Shown here: piece by piece, positions 53,940 to 61,034 of the stretch
Position numbering within the stretch: the stretch's first letter is position 1
Layout of the letters: each line of letters starts with the position of its first letter
DNA from: Pseudomonadota bacterium
GTDB lineage: Bacteria; Pseudomonadota; Alphaproteobacteria; Micropepsales; Micropepsaceae
Direction of reading: 5' to 3'
Length of the DNA stretch: 61,034 nt
Assembly: GCA_021804785.1 (NCBI GenBank)
Contig: JAJZGY010000009.1
Coordinates: 1 to 61,034, forward strand
Notes under the pieces: generated by a model
What the model was told of the DNA's origin: nothing
The model's input: only the letters and a program-made list of their open reading frames with translations
Databases searched by the model: none
Position numbers and translations under genes: made by a program

Positions 53940-55751
53940 ATGTGCGGCATTAACGGCATCTATGCCTATCATCGTGCCGCCAGCGCACCCAATGCGCGTG
54001 AATTGCTGGCGACACGCGAACACATGGTGGCGCGCGGGCCGGACGGCTGTGGCGAGTGGTGGAGCCGTGGGCGGCGCTGTGGCCTGGCCCATCGCCGTCT
54101 GTCCATTCTCGACCTGTCCGACCGTGCCCTGCAGCCTATGGTGGCGGGTGAGGCAGGCCACGTCGTCGTCTTCAATGGCGAGATCTATAATTACCCCGAG
54201 CTGCGAGCCACGCTGGAGGCAGACGGGGTTCGCTTTGAGACCAGCAGTGATACCGAAGTCCTGCTGCAGCTTTATGCTCGCCACGGCCGCGCGATGCTGG
54301 AGCATCTGCGCGGCATGTATGCCTTTGCGATCTGGGATGAACGGCGCAGAGGACTTTTTCTGGCGCGTGATCCTTACGGTATCAAGCCGCTTTACACCGC
54401 CGATGATGGCTGGAGCTTCCGCTTCGCCTCGCAGGTCAAGGCGCTTGTCGCCGGACAGGCGGTCTCCAGCGAACCCGAGCCAGCTGCGATTGTGGGCTTT
54501 TATCTCTTCGGACATGTGCCGGAACCCTTCACCCTTTATCGGCAGATCCGCGCGCTTCCCGCCGGCCATTGGCAATGGGTTGACGAAGCCGGACCTGGCG
54601 AACCTCAGCCCTTCGCACGACTTAGCGAGGTCCTGGCGCACGGTGCCTTAAGCCCGCAATCTCCTGAAGCTCTGCCGACCGCGCTGCGTATGGCGGCGCG
54701 CGCGAGCGTCGGAGCGCATCTGCTGGCCGATGTGGAAGTGGGACTGTTTCTCTCCTCGGGCATCGATTCAGGTGCCCTGCTTGGCCTGATGCGTGATGCG
54801 GGACAGGACAGGATCCGTGCCGTGACCCTTGAGTTCGGGGAGTTTGCTGGCAGTGCCGAGGACGAGGCTCCGCTGGCGCGCGAGGTGGCCCGTCACTATG
54901 GCGCGCAGCACATTGTGCGGCGCGTCGGCGCAGAAGAATTCCGCGAGGATCTGCCGCGCATCTTTGCCGCCATGGATCAGCCCTCGATCGATGGCATCAA
55001 CACCTGGTTCGTAGCCAAGGCTGCGCGCGAGGCCGGGCTCAAGGTTGCGCTCTCCGGACTGGGCGGGGATGAACTGCTCGCCGGCTATCCCAGCTTCAGC
55101 GATTTGCCGCACTGGCGCCGTCGCTTCGGCGCAGTGGCCCAGATTCCGTTTCTGGGCTGCGCGCTGCGTGTTCTGGGAAGCAGGGTCTTTCCCGCACGCG
55201 CCCGCTCGCAGCCCAAGGCCCTAGCGATGCTCGAATATGCCTCGAGCCTTCCCGGAGCCTATCTGCTGCGCCGCGGTCTTTTCATGCCGCACGAGCTCCC
55301 AGCCCTGGTGGGGGAGGAGATGACACGAGCGGGGCTTCGCCGCCTGCGCCCCTTGCAGCGTTTGGCAGGTCAGCTTGATCCGGATCCCTTGACCATGACC
55401 GGACGCATCTGCGTTCTGGAATCTTCAAATTACATGCGTAACCAGCTGCTGCGTGATGCGGACTGGGCAGGCATGGCGCATAGCCTCGAAATCCGTGTGC
55501 CGCTTGTTGACTGGCAGTTGGTCCGCGCGCTTGCCCCGCATATGGCGCATCTGACGGCGCAGAGTGGCAAGCAGGCGCTGGCTCGTGCGCCAATGAACGG
55601 TCTGCCGGAGGCGGCGCGCCTGCGCCCCAAGAGTGGCTTCGGTGTGCCGAGCGCGGCTTGGATGATGGCGGGCGATGGTGTGTCTGCCGCGATGAACAAG
55701 GGGTTGGTTTCGCGACAGTGGTCCAGACACGTCCTCAGGCAGGCGCTTTGA
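53940..55751 (+). CDS. asnB: Glutamine-hydrolysing asparagine synthase-like protein
   Basis: 603 residues. Translation from ATG 53940 puts the catalytic Cys at residue 2 (MCGINGIY). The class II glutaminase domain has VVFNGEIYNYPELR and SSDTEVLL. The synthetase domain has the ATP pyrophosphate loop FLSSGIDSGALL and SGLGGDELLAGYPSF. AsnB-like enzymes in polysaccharide clusters may amidate uronic acids or other sugar acids instead of aspartate. It ends TGATG with the next gene, so it is co-translated with a glycosyltransferase. Confidence 0.9.
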   Translation: MCGINGIYAYHRAASAPNARELLATREHMVARGPDGCGEWWSRGRRCGLAHRRLSILDLSDRALQPMVAGEAGHVVVFNGEIYNYPELRATLEADGVRFETSSDTEVLLQLYARHGRAMLEHLRGMYAFAIWDERRRGLFLARDPYGIKPLYTADDGWSFRFASQVKALVAGQAVSSEPEPAAIVGFYLFGHVPEPFTLYRQIRALPAGHWQWVDEAGPGEPQPFARLSEVLAHGALSPQSPEALPTALRMAARASVGAHLLADVEVGLFLSSGIDSGALLGLMRDAGQDRIRAVTLEFGEFAGSAEDEAPLAREVARHYGAQHIVRRVGAEEFREDLPRIFAAMDQPSIDGINTWFVAKAAREAGLKVALSGLGGDELLAGYPSFSDLPHWRRRFGAVAQIPFLGCALRVLGSRVFPARARSQPKALAMLEYASSLPGAYLLRRGLFMPHELPALVGEEMTRAGLRRLRPLQRLAGQLDPDPLTMTGRICVLESSNYMRNQLLRDADWAGMAHSLEIRVPLVDWQLVRALAPHMAHLTAQSGKQALARAPMNGLPEAARLRPKSGFGVPSAAWMMAGDGVSAAMNKGLVSRQWSRHVLRQAL

Positions 55752-56869
55752 TGACGCGCATGCTGGCGATGGTGACGGATGGCTTTGGCGGACGCGGAGG
55801 CATCGCGCGCTATAATTGTGACTTCCTCTCTGCGCTCGCAGGCGCGGGCTGGCAGATCACGGTGGTGCCGCGCTATGCGCCAGATCCAGAAACACCGCCC
55901 TGTGGCGTCACGCAAACCCCAAGCCATGCCGGCCGCCCCGGCTACGCTGTGCGCGTCTGTTTCGAGGCCCTGCGCGCACGGCCACAGGTGGTGTTCTGCG
56001 GTCATCTTTTCATGGCACCGCTTGGGCTGCTCGTCGCGCGGCTCGCCCGAGCACGGTTTGTCATCCAGACCCATGGCATTGAGGCCTGGCAATCACCGGG
56101 GGCGCTGGTGCGGGCTGCGTGCGCTGACGCCCATCTCATCCTCAGCGTCTCGCGCTATACCCGTGCCCAGGTCCTCAGCTGGGCAGAGCTTCCGCCGGAG
56201 CGCGTGCGGGTTCTTCCCGACACTTTCGGTGCCTCCTTCGCTCCCGCCACGGCGAGCAATGGCGACAATCTTGGTCTTGATGGCAAAAAGGTGCTTCTGA
56301 CGGTAGGGCGCCTTGACCGACATGAAGCCTATAAGGGTCATGACCGGGTAATAGCAGCCCTTCCTGACCTGGTTGCCGGAGGTCATGACGTTTACTACGT
56401 TGTCGCCGGAGAGGGCGATGATCGGCTGCGTCTGGAAGCGCTTGCACGGCACCACGCTGTGATGGAGCGGGTAAGATTTGTTGGCGCAGTGCCAAAAGAC
56501 AGGCTTGTCGAACTTTATCGGCGCGCTGATCTTTTTGTCATGCCCTCAACGGGCGAGGGTTTTGGCATAGCCTTTGTCGAGGCAATGGCATGTGGTACGC
56601 CGGCTTTGGGTCTGGGAGTGGGCGGTGCCAAGGATGCGCTGGGCGATGGAGAGCTCGGTACCTTGGTTGCGCCCAATGAGAATCTGGCCGCACGCATCGC
56701 AGCGCAGCTCAATGCGCCAGGGCTCAGGGGAGCTCCATTGTCAGCTGCGGTAAAGTCCCGTTTTGGTCCAGGGCAGTTCACCCAGCACGCACGGCTCCTG
56801 TTGGAACGGCTTGTGGAGGACGACGTAAACGGCGCGGTGACCGAGATAGAGAGGCATGATGGACGCTAA
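55751..56869 (+). CDS. Family 4 glycosyltransferase
   Basis: 372 residues, GT-B fold. The N-terminal MVTDGFGGRGGIARYNCDFL and IQTHGIEAW belong to the acceptor domain. The C-terminal LLTVGRLDRHEAYKGHDRVIAALP, VAGEGDDRLRLEAL, FVGAVPKDRLVELYRRAD and MPSTGEGFGIAFVEAMACG belong to the nucleotide-sugar domain with its E-x7-E motif. Sugar and linkage cannot be told. It is joined to asnB by one base and overlaps the permease gene by 14 bases. Confidence 0.92.
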   Translation: MTRMLAMVTDGFGGRGGIARYNCDFLSALAGAGWQITVVPRYAPDPETPPCGVTQTPSHAGRPGYAVRVCFEALRARPQVVFCGHLFMAPLGLLVARLARARFVIQTHGIEAWQSPGALVRAACADAHLILSVSRYTRAQVLSWAELPPERVRVLPDTFGASFAPATASNGDNLGLDGKKVLLTVGRLDRHEAYKGHDRVIAALPDLVAGGHDVYYVVAGEGDDRLRLEALARHHAVMERVRFVGAVPKDRLVELYRRADLFVMPSTGEGFGIAFVEAMACGTPALGLGVGGAKDALGDGELGTLVAPNENLAARIAAQLNAPGLRGAPLSAAVKSRFGPGQFTQHARLLLERLVEDDVNGAVTEIERHDGR

Positions 56870-57728
56870 GCCAACAAATGGACCTGCGCCGGCGCGTTCC
56901 AACGCGACGCGCACCTTGGTCATCGAGCCAGGACGCTCCGAGCGCCATTACTGGCGCGATGTGTGGGCTTTTCGTGAGCTTTTCACCATACTGGCCTGGC
57001 GCGATGTCTCGGTACGCTATCGTCAGACTGTCGTCGGAATTGCCTGGGCGCTGCTGCGTCCGCTCCTTACAACCCTCATCTTCACGGTGGTGTTCAGCCG
57101 GGTGGCCAAGCTGCCCAGTCCGGGAAGCGCGCCCTATCCTGTCATGGTCTTTGCCGGCATGCTGCCCTGGTTCCTGTTCTCCTCCATACTGACAGAGGCT
57201 TCCACCAGCCTCGTGATGAATTCGGATCTCATCCGGCGGGTCTATTTTCCGCGCATCATCGTGCCGGCAGCGGCGGCGGTGGTGGCGCTGGTCGATTTTT
57301 CCATCAACTTCGTGCTCTTGGCGGCGCTGATGCTGTGGTTTGGGGTGGTACCGAGCTGGCACATCCTGCTACTGCCGGTCTTCATCGTGCTTGCGGTCAT
57401 GGCCAGTCTGGGGCCGGCACTCCTGCTGACCTCGCTCAATGTCAAGTATCGCGACGTGCGCTTCATCATTCCTTTCATCGTGCAGTTCGGCGTCTACGTC
57501 TCTCCGGTGGGCTTTTCGAGCACGGTAGTCCCCCTACGTTGGCGCTTCCTCTACAGCCTCAATCCTGTGGTTGGCGTGATCGACGGTTTCCGCTGGTGCA
57601 TTCTCGGCCAGAAAAGCCCGATTTATCTGCCGGGCCTCTTCCTAAGCCTCGTTCTCGTCGCTGTGTTCCTGTGGCTGGGGCTGCATTATTTCCGCCGCAC
57701 GGAAAAGACCTTTGCCGATGTCATTTGA
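56856..57728 (+). CDS. wzm: Polysaccharide ABC transporter permease (Wzm type)
   Basis: 290 residues with six membrane helices of the ABC-2 type. ELFTILAWRDVSVRYRQTVVGIAWALLRPLLTT at the start, with the typical RDxxxRYxxxxxG motif, and LTSLNVKYRDVRFIIPF near the middle mark the O-antigen/capsule export group. It pairs with the ATPase encoded 81 bases downstream. Together they export a finished lipid-linked glycan across the inner membrane. Confidence 0.93.
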   Translation: MMDAKPTNGPAPARSNATRTLVIEPGRSERHYWRDVWAFRELFTILAWRDVSVRYRQTVVGIAWALLRPLLTTLIFTVVFSRVAKLPSPGSAPYPVMVFAGMLPWFLFSSILTEASTSLVMNSDLIRRVYFPRIIVPAAAAVVALVDFSINFVLLAALMLWFGVVPSWHILLLPVFIVLAVMASLGPALLLTSLNVKYRDVRFIIPFIVQFGVYVSPVGFSSTVVPLRWRFLYSLNPVVGVIDGFRWCILGQKSPIYLPGLFLSLVLVAVFLWLGLHYFRRTEKTFADVI

Positions 57729-57809
57729 AGCGCCTGGCTGGCGTGGCAGGTGCGACCATAAAAGAACGGGCCGCGCGCTCCTCACGCGTGCGGGTGTAAC
57801 GGGAAAGAC

Positions 57810-59114
57810 ATGAGCGACGTTGTTCTGCGAATCGAGAATCTCGGCAAGAAATACGTCATCCGCCACCAGGTGCAGAATGTGCATTATGTCGTGCTGCGCG
57901 ACATCATCGCCCACAATGCCCGCAACGCACTGGGCCGGTTGCGCGACAGAGTGCGTGGCGCCTCCTCCTCGTCCCTGAAGCGCGAGGATTTTTGGGCCCT
58001 CAGGCACGTTGACCTGGAGATCCGGCAGGGTGAAGTTCTTGGTGTGATTGGGCGCAATGGAGCGGGCAAATCAACCCTCTTGAAGCTGCTGTCCCGCATC
58101 ACCGAGCCAACCGAGGGGCGGGTCACCATTACCGGGCGCGTGGCAAGCCTGCTTGAAGTTGGTACCGGCTTTCATCCTGAACTGACCGGCCGCGAAAACG
58201 TCTTCCTCAATGGCTCGGTACTTGGCATGGAGCAAAGCGAGATCCGGCGCAAATTTGACGAGATCGTTGCCTTTTCCGAAGTAGAAAAATTTCTCGATAC
58301 TCCGGTTAAGCGCTATTCCTCGGGCATGTATGTGCGCCTTGCCTTTGCGGTGGCAGCCCATCTGGAACCGGAAATTCTCATCGTCGATGAGGTTCTGGCG
58401 GTCGGTGATGTGGCGTTTCAGAAAAAATGCCTCGGCAAGATGAAGGACGTAGCGGGCGGGGGGCGTACCGTGCTCTTCGTCGGTCATAACATGTCTGCGG
58501 TCAAAACGCTCTGTCACACCGGCATCGTCCTCAAGTCCGGGGAGATCCTCTTTCGTGGCAGTGCAGAGAATGCCGTTGAACAGTACCTCGAGCACACCAA
58601 TGCCGAAAAATCCTACTTTGTGGACGTCGAGGGCCGGCCGCGGCGGATCAAGTCCGGCTGTGTCATCACCTCGGTGATGGTGCAGTCCATGGCCCTTAAA
58701 ACCACACGGTTTGCGATTTCCGAAGACATGACCTTCACCCTTACGGTGAGGCTCGACGAACAGAATGCACAGATCGGCGTCAGCGTCTTCGTACTGCTCT
58801 TGGACTGCGAGGACAAAGTAGTCCTCTCTTCGTTTCAGAAGGACAGCGATACGCCCTACGTTTATGGCCGGACGAGCGAGGTCAAGCTCACCTTTGCCGC
58901 TGACATCCGGCCTGACAAATACATGGTGGCCTGCGGACTGGTAAGCCGTTCCGGCGAAGCGATCGACTGGGTCGACGAGGTGCTGCAGCTTGAGATCATG
59001 CCGGTGTTCCTCGATGGAAAGCCGTTCGATGACCGCCAGGGCATCGGCTATGTCCGGCCCCGCGTCAGCTATGAACGCCAGAGCCCGCAAGGCCCGGATC
59101 GAGGGGGGGAGTGA
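57810..59114 (+). CDS. wzt: Polysaccharide ABC transporter ATPase with C-terminal Wzt domain
   Basis: 434 residues. The ATPase half has Walker A GRNGAGKST, signature YSSGMYVRLAFAVA, Walker B ILIVDEVLAVGD and switch FVGHNMSAV, as in Wzt. After about residue 265 a separate beta-rich domain follows (MTFTLTVRLDEQNAQIGVSVF). This Wzt C-terminal domain reads the chain-end modification of the glycan in known O-antigen systems, so the glycan probably carries a specific terminal group. It overlaps the next glycosyltransferase by four bases. Confidence 0.95.
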   Translation: MSDVVLRIENLGKKYVIRHQVQNVHYVVLRDIIAHNARNALGRLRDRVRGASSSSLKREDFWALRHVDLEIRQGEVLGVIGRNGAGKSTLLKLLSRITEPTEGRVTITGRVASLLEVGTGFHPELTGRENVFLNGSVLGMEQSEIRRKFDEIVAFSEVEKFLDTPVKRYSSGMYVRLAFAVAAHLEPEILIVDEVLAVGDVAFQKKCLGKMKDVAGGGRTVLFVGHNMSAVKTLCHTGIVLKSGEILFRGSAENAVEQYLEHTNAEKSYFVDVEGRPRRIKSGCVITSVMVQSMALKTTRFAISEDMTFTLTVRLDEQNAQIGVSVFVLLLDCEDKVVLSSFQKDSDTPYVYGRTSEVKLTFAADIRPDKYMVACGLVSRSGEAIDWVDEVLQLEIMPVFLDGKPFDDRQGIGYVRPRVSYERQSPQGPDRGGE

Positions 59115-60154
59115 AGATAGCCCTCACGGCGGATCCGGAATTGCCGGTGCCTCCGGAGCTATACGGAGGTATCGAACGCGTCGTCGACATGCTGGCGCGC
59201 GGGCTGGTTGCACGTGGTCATGAGGTGACGCTCTTTGCCCATCCTGACAGCCGGAGTGCGGGCCGGCTCGTGCCCTGGCCGGGGCGCCGCAGCACCGATT
59301 TCTTCGCCTCTCTTGCCAACGCAGCAACTCTTACCCGGGGCCAGTTCGAAACCCGCTTTGATCTCGTGCATTCGTTTTCGCGCCTTGCCTACATGATGCC
59401 GATTCTGCCCTGTCGTGTTCCTAAACTCATGACCTATCAGCGGGCGGTCACGCCACGTACGGTCAAGCTGGGCTACCAGCTCTCGCGCGGCAGCCTCGGC
59501 TTTACCGCGATCAGTGACTGGATGATGCACGAGGTGAAGCATATTGGCTCCTGGACGGTGATACCGAACGGGGTCCCGCTCGACACCTATCAATTTGTGG
59601 CCGAGGTGGAGGAAGATGCGCCGCTCGTCTTTCTTGGCCGGGTGGAAGAGATCAAAGGTCCCCATCTTGCCATCGAGATCGCCCGCCGGAGCGGACGCAG
59701 GCTCATCATCGCCGGTAACATTCCGGATGACAAACGGGCATGGGTCGAAGCGAATGTACTTTGCGCGGTTGATGGCGTGCGCATTCGCTATATCGGGCCG
59801 GTCAATGATCGCGAAAAGAACCAGCTGCTCGGCAGCGCCGCGGCCTTCTTGATGCCGATCCTGTGGGATGAGCCTTTCGGCATTGTCATGGCTGAAGCCA
59901 TGGCCTGCGGCACGCCCGTCCTGGGCCTGGCGCGGGGCGCAGTCTGCGAAGTTGTCGCGGACGGTGTGACCGGCTTTGTCAGAAACGATGTTGCCGGGCT
60001 GATAGCGGGCGTTGCGCGCCTTGGAGAAATCTCTCGTGCTGCCTGCCGCGCGCGCGTGGAAAAGCTTTACAGCGATCAGGCGGTGGTCGACGCCTATGAG
60101 CGGCTCTATCGTGCCCGGCTGCAGCCGGCGCAAGTTGGCGAGCCTGCGCCATGA
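59111..60154 (+). CDS. Family 4 glycosyltransferase
   Basis: 347 residues. It starts with GTG in the wzt stop (GTGA). ELYGGIERVVDMLARGLVARGHEVTLF, FTAISDWMMHEV, PNGVPLDTY, FLGRVEEIKGPHLAIEIARR and FGIVMAEAMACGTPVLGLARGAVCEVV are typical of GT4 enzymes. Its C-terminal domain ends with VVDAYERLYRA. It overlaps the next gene by four bases (ATGA). The donor sugar is unknown. Confidence 0.92.
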   Translation: MKIALTADPELPVPPELYGGIERVVDMLARGLVARGHEVTLFAHPDSRSAGRLVPWPGRRSTDFFASLANAATLTRGQFETRFDLVHSFSRLAYMMPILPCRVPKLMTYQRAVTPRTVKLGYQLSRGSLGFTAISDWMMHEVKHIGSWTVIPNGVPLDTYQFVAEVEEDAPLVFLGRVEEIKGPHLAIEIARRSGRRLIIAGNIPDDKRAWVEANVLCAVDGVRIRYIGPVNDREKNQLLGSAAAFLMPILWDEPFGIVMAEAMACGTPVLGLARGAVCEVVADGVTGFVRNDVAGLIAGVARLGEISRAACRARVEKLYSDQAVVDAYERLYRARLQPAQVGEPAP

Positions 60155-61034
60155 GTATTCTGGTGGGCTTCCCCGGAACCGGCAGGTTCGCGCAGCAGGT
60201 TGCGCTGGCGATGCTTGAGGAGGGCGTGCTCGAAGCCTTTGTCACCACCTTTGGTGTCCACGCCGATGATGGTCTGCTAAAGGCCTTGGCGGCACTGCCA
60301 GGCAGCGCTCCTGAGCGGCTGCGTCGCGCGCTTGCCCGCCGCAGCCTCGAGCTGTTGCCGGCAGAGAAGATCATCCGACGCGGGACGCTCGAACTGCTGC
60401 GGACCCTCGCCCTTCAGGCCAGATTTGGTCCACACACGGTCGACAGACTTTGGGATCTGATGGCGCATGATTTTACCCGCCAGCTTGGCAGGCTGGTTCG
60501 CGTCCGCTTCCCCTATGCGATTTACGGCTACGAGTACACGGCGAAGGAGGCTTTTGAGGCGGCTCAGGAAACCGGGACAATCCGCATTCTGGATCTGCCC
60601 TCGCTCAGCAGTGCCGGCCTTGAGCGCCTCTTGGCCCGTGAGGCCGAGCGTTTTCCCGAGCTGAGGTCTGATGAGGATCGCTATTTCCGCCTTCGCTTTC
60701 CGCAAAGGCAGGCCCGTCGCGATGCCGAGATCGCGGCGGCGGATCTCATCGTCTGTAATTCGACCGTGACCCGTGACTCCCATATTGCAGAAGGTGCGGA
60801 TGGGGCGCGGATGATCGTGGTGCCATTGGCCGCACCGCCCACGGTTGCGGAGCTGCGTCCGCGCGCCAGTTCGGGTCCCTTGCGCCTGATCTGGGCCGGG
60901 ACGTTCAGTGTGCGCAAGGGTGCGCATTATCTTCTGGATGCCTGTCGCAGCACAAAGCTTGCCGGCGTTGTGATCGACGTCTATGGGACGGTTACACTGC
61001 CGGAGCGCGCGCTTGCAGAGCGCCCCGGCTTTGT
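60151..61034 (+). CDS. Family 4 glycosyltransferase-like protein (3'-truncated by window edge)
   Basis: The frame from ATG 60151 is open to the right edge, 294 codons. The first domain reads SILVGFPGTGRFAQQVALAML and YAIYGYEYTAKEAFEAAQ with DLIVCNSTVTRDSHIAEGA. The second begins LRLIWAGTFSVRKGAHYLLDA, the usual GT4 entry into the nucleotide-sugar domain. About 80-100 residues with the E-x7-E motif must lie beyond the window. It continues the wzt-linked operon through a four-base overlap. Confidence 0.85.
   Translation, partial: MSILVGFPGTGRFAQQVALAMLEEGVLEAFVTTFGVHADDGLLKALAALPGSAPERLRRALARRSLELLPAEKIIRRGTLELLRTLALQARFGPHTVDRLWDLMAHDFTRQLGRLVRVRFPYAIYGYEYTAKEAFEAAQETGTIRILDLPSLSSAGLERLLAREAERFPELRSDEDRYFRLRFPQRQARRDAEIAAADLIVCNSTVTRDSHIAEGADGARMIVVPLAAPPTVAELRPRASSGPLRLIWAGTFSVRKGAHYLLDACRSTKLAGVVIDVYGTVTLPERALAERPGF

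Noticed and set aside
1..61034. CRISPR arrays, insertion sequences, integrases or prophage genes
   Set aside because: None was seen: no regularly spaced repeats, transposase or phage structural genes were recognised on either strand.

Overview
This is a chromosomal segment of a GC-rich alphaproteobacterium. The class is indicated by a ChpT histidine phosphotransferase, a CpdR response regulator and a CtrA-type TTAA-N7-TTAA box, together with alphaproteobacterial gene styles (ExbB with a signal peptide and Ala/Pro-rich arm, two ExbD paralogues, a BTLCP peptidase, a PAS_5-like remnant). I cannot assign an order or genus from the sequence alone. No insertion sequence, prophage, integrase or CRISPR array was seen.

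Layout. 1-3.1 kb: end of a glycogen operon (glgB truncated by the window edge, glgX). 3.2-7.8 kb: a nitronate monooxygenase-like gene, then an Mla-type ABC lipid transporter (STAS-MlaE permease, MlaF ATPase, MlaD, lipoprotein) read leftward. 7.85-12.9 kb: histidine degradation through N-formylglutamate (hutF divergent from hutI-hutG-hutU). 13-17.8 kb: a YegD-like Hsp70, divergent from an AceE-like 2-oxoacid dehydrogenase/transketolase-family gene and an SDR. 17.9-29 kb: housekeeping and small operons (purB, gabD, map, CinA-like, ccmI, nudC plus a degenerate macrodomain, a putative six-hairpin secreted protein, pheA/kdsB, membrane cytochrome c). 29-32 kb: a 2-hydroxyacid dehydrogenase, then chpT-cheY-cheR with a CtrA box in front. 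32-38.7 kb: vitamin B12 uptake (btuB under a cobalamin riboswitch) and an energising tonB-exbB-exbD-exbD-TPR operon closed by a strong terminator. 38.8-42.5 kb: a carboxymuconolactone-decarboxylase-like gene and a three-gene Gtr-type glycosylation cluster. 42.9-46.9 kb: an MgtA-like glycosyltransferase, an LpxH-like phosphoesterase, a probable FNR-controlled small RNA, a second N-formylglutamate amidohydrolase, cpdR and tRNA-Val(GAC). 47-49.4 kb: a gene-poor stretch with a glycine-zipper protein, a PAS pseudogene and a LapG-like peptidase. 49.5-61 kb: a surface-polysaccharide cluster (WecA-like initiator, NusG/RfaH-like antiterminator, ops-like element, UDP-xylose synthase, PIG-L deacetylase, AsnB, three GT4 glycosyltransferases, Wzm/Wzt ABC exporter), which runs off the right edge.

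How it works together. The polysaccharide block is consistent with the ABC-transporter export route: a WecA-like enzyme starts the lipid carrier, GT4 enzymes build the chain, and Wzm/Wzt with a C-terminal cargo-binding domain exports it. The NusG-like protein next to an ops-like sequence suggests processive antitermination across the operon. The B12 receptor and the TonB/Exb complex next to it form one uptake system. ChpT and CpdR belong to the same phosphorelay, which controls CtrA activity and stability.

The strongest unusual signals are: (i) a perfect FNR/FixK dyad placed about 41 bp before the inferred start of a non-coding transcript with three hairpins, an anti-Shine-Dalgarno segment and a U7 terminator (45044-45245); (ii) an RfaH/ops-like pair in the polysaccharide cluster (50988-51671); (iii) a perfect CtrA box before chpT; (iv) a macrodomain whose catalytic loop is changed, translationally coupled to nudC; and (v) a PAS gene broken by a 14-bp tandem duplication. 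All functions are read from sequence and knowledge of the families; nothing was searched or computed.
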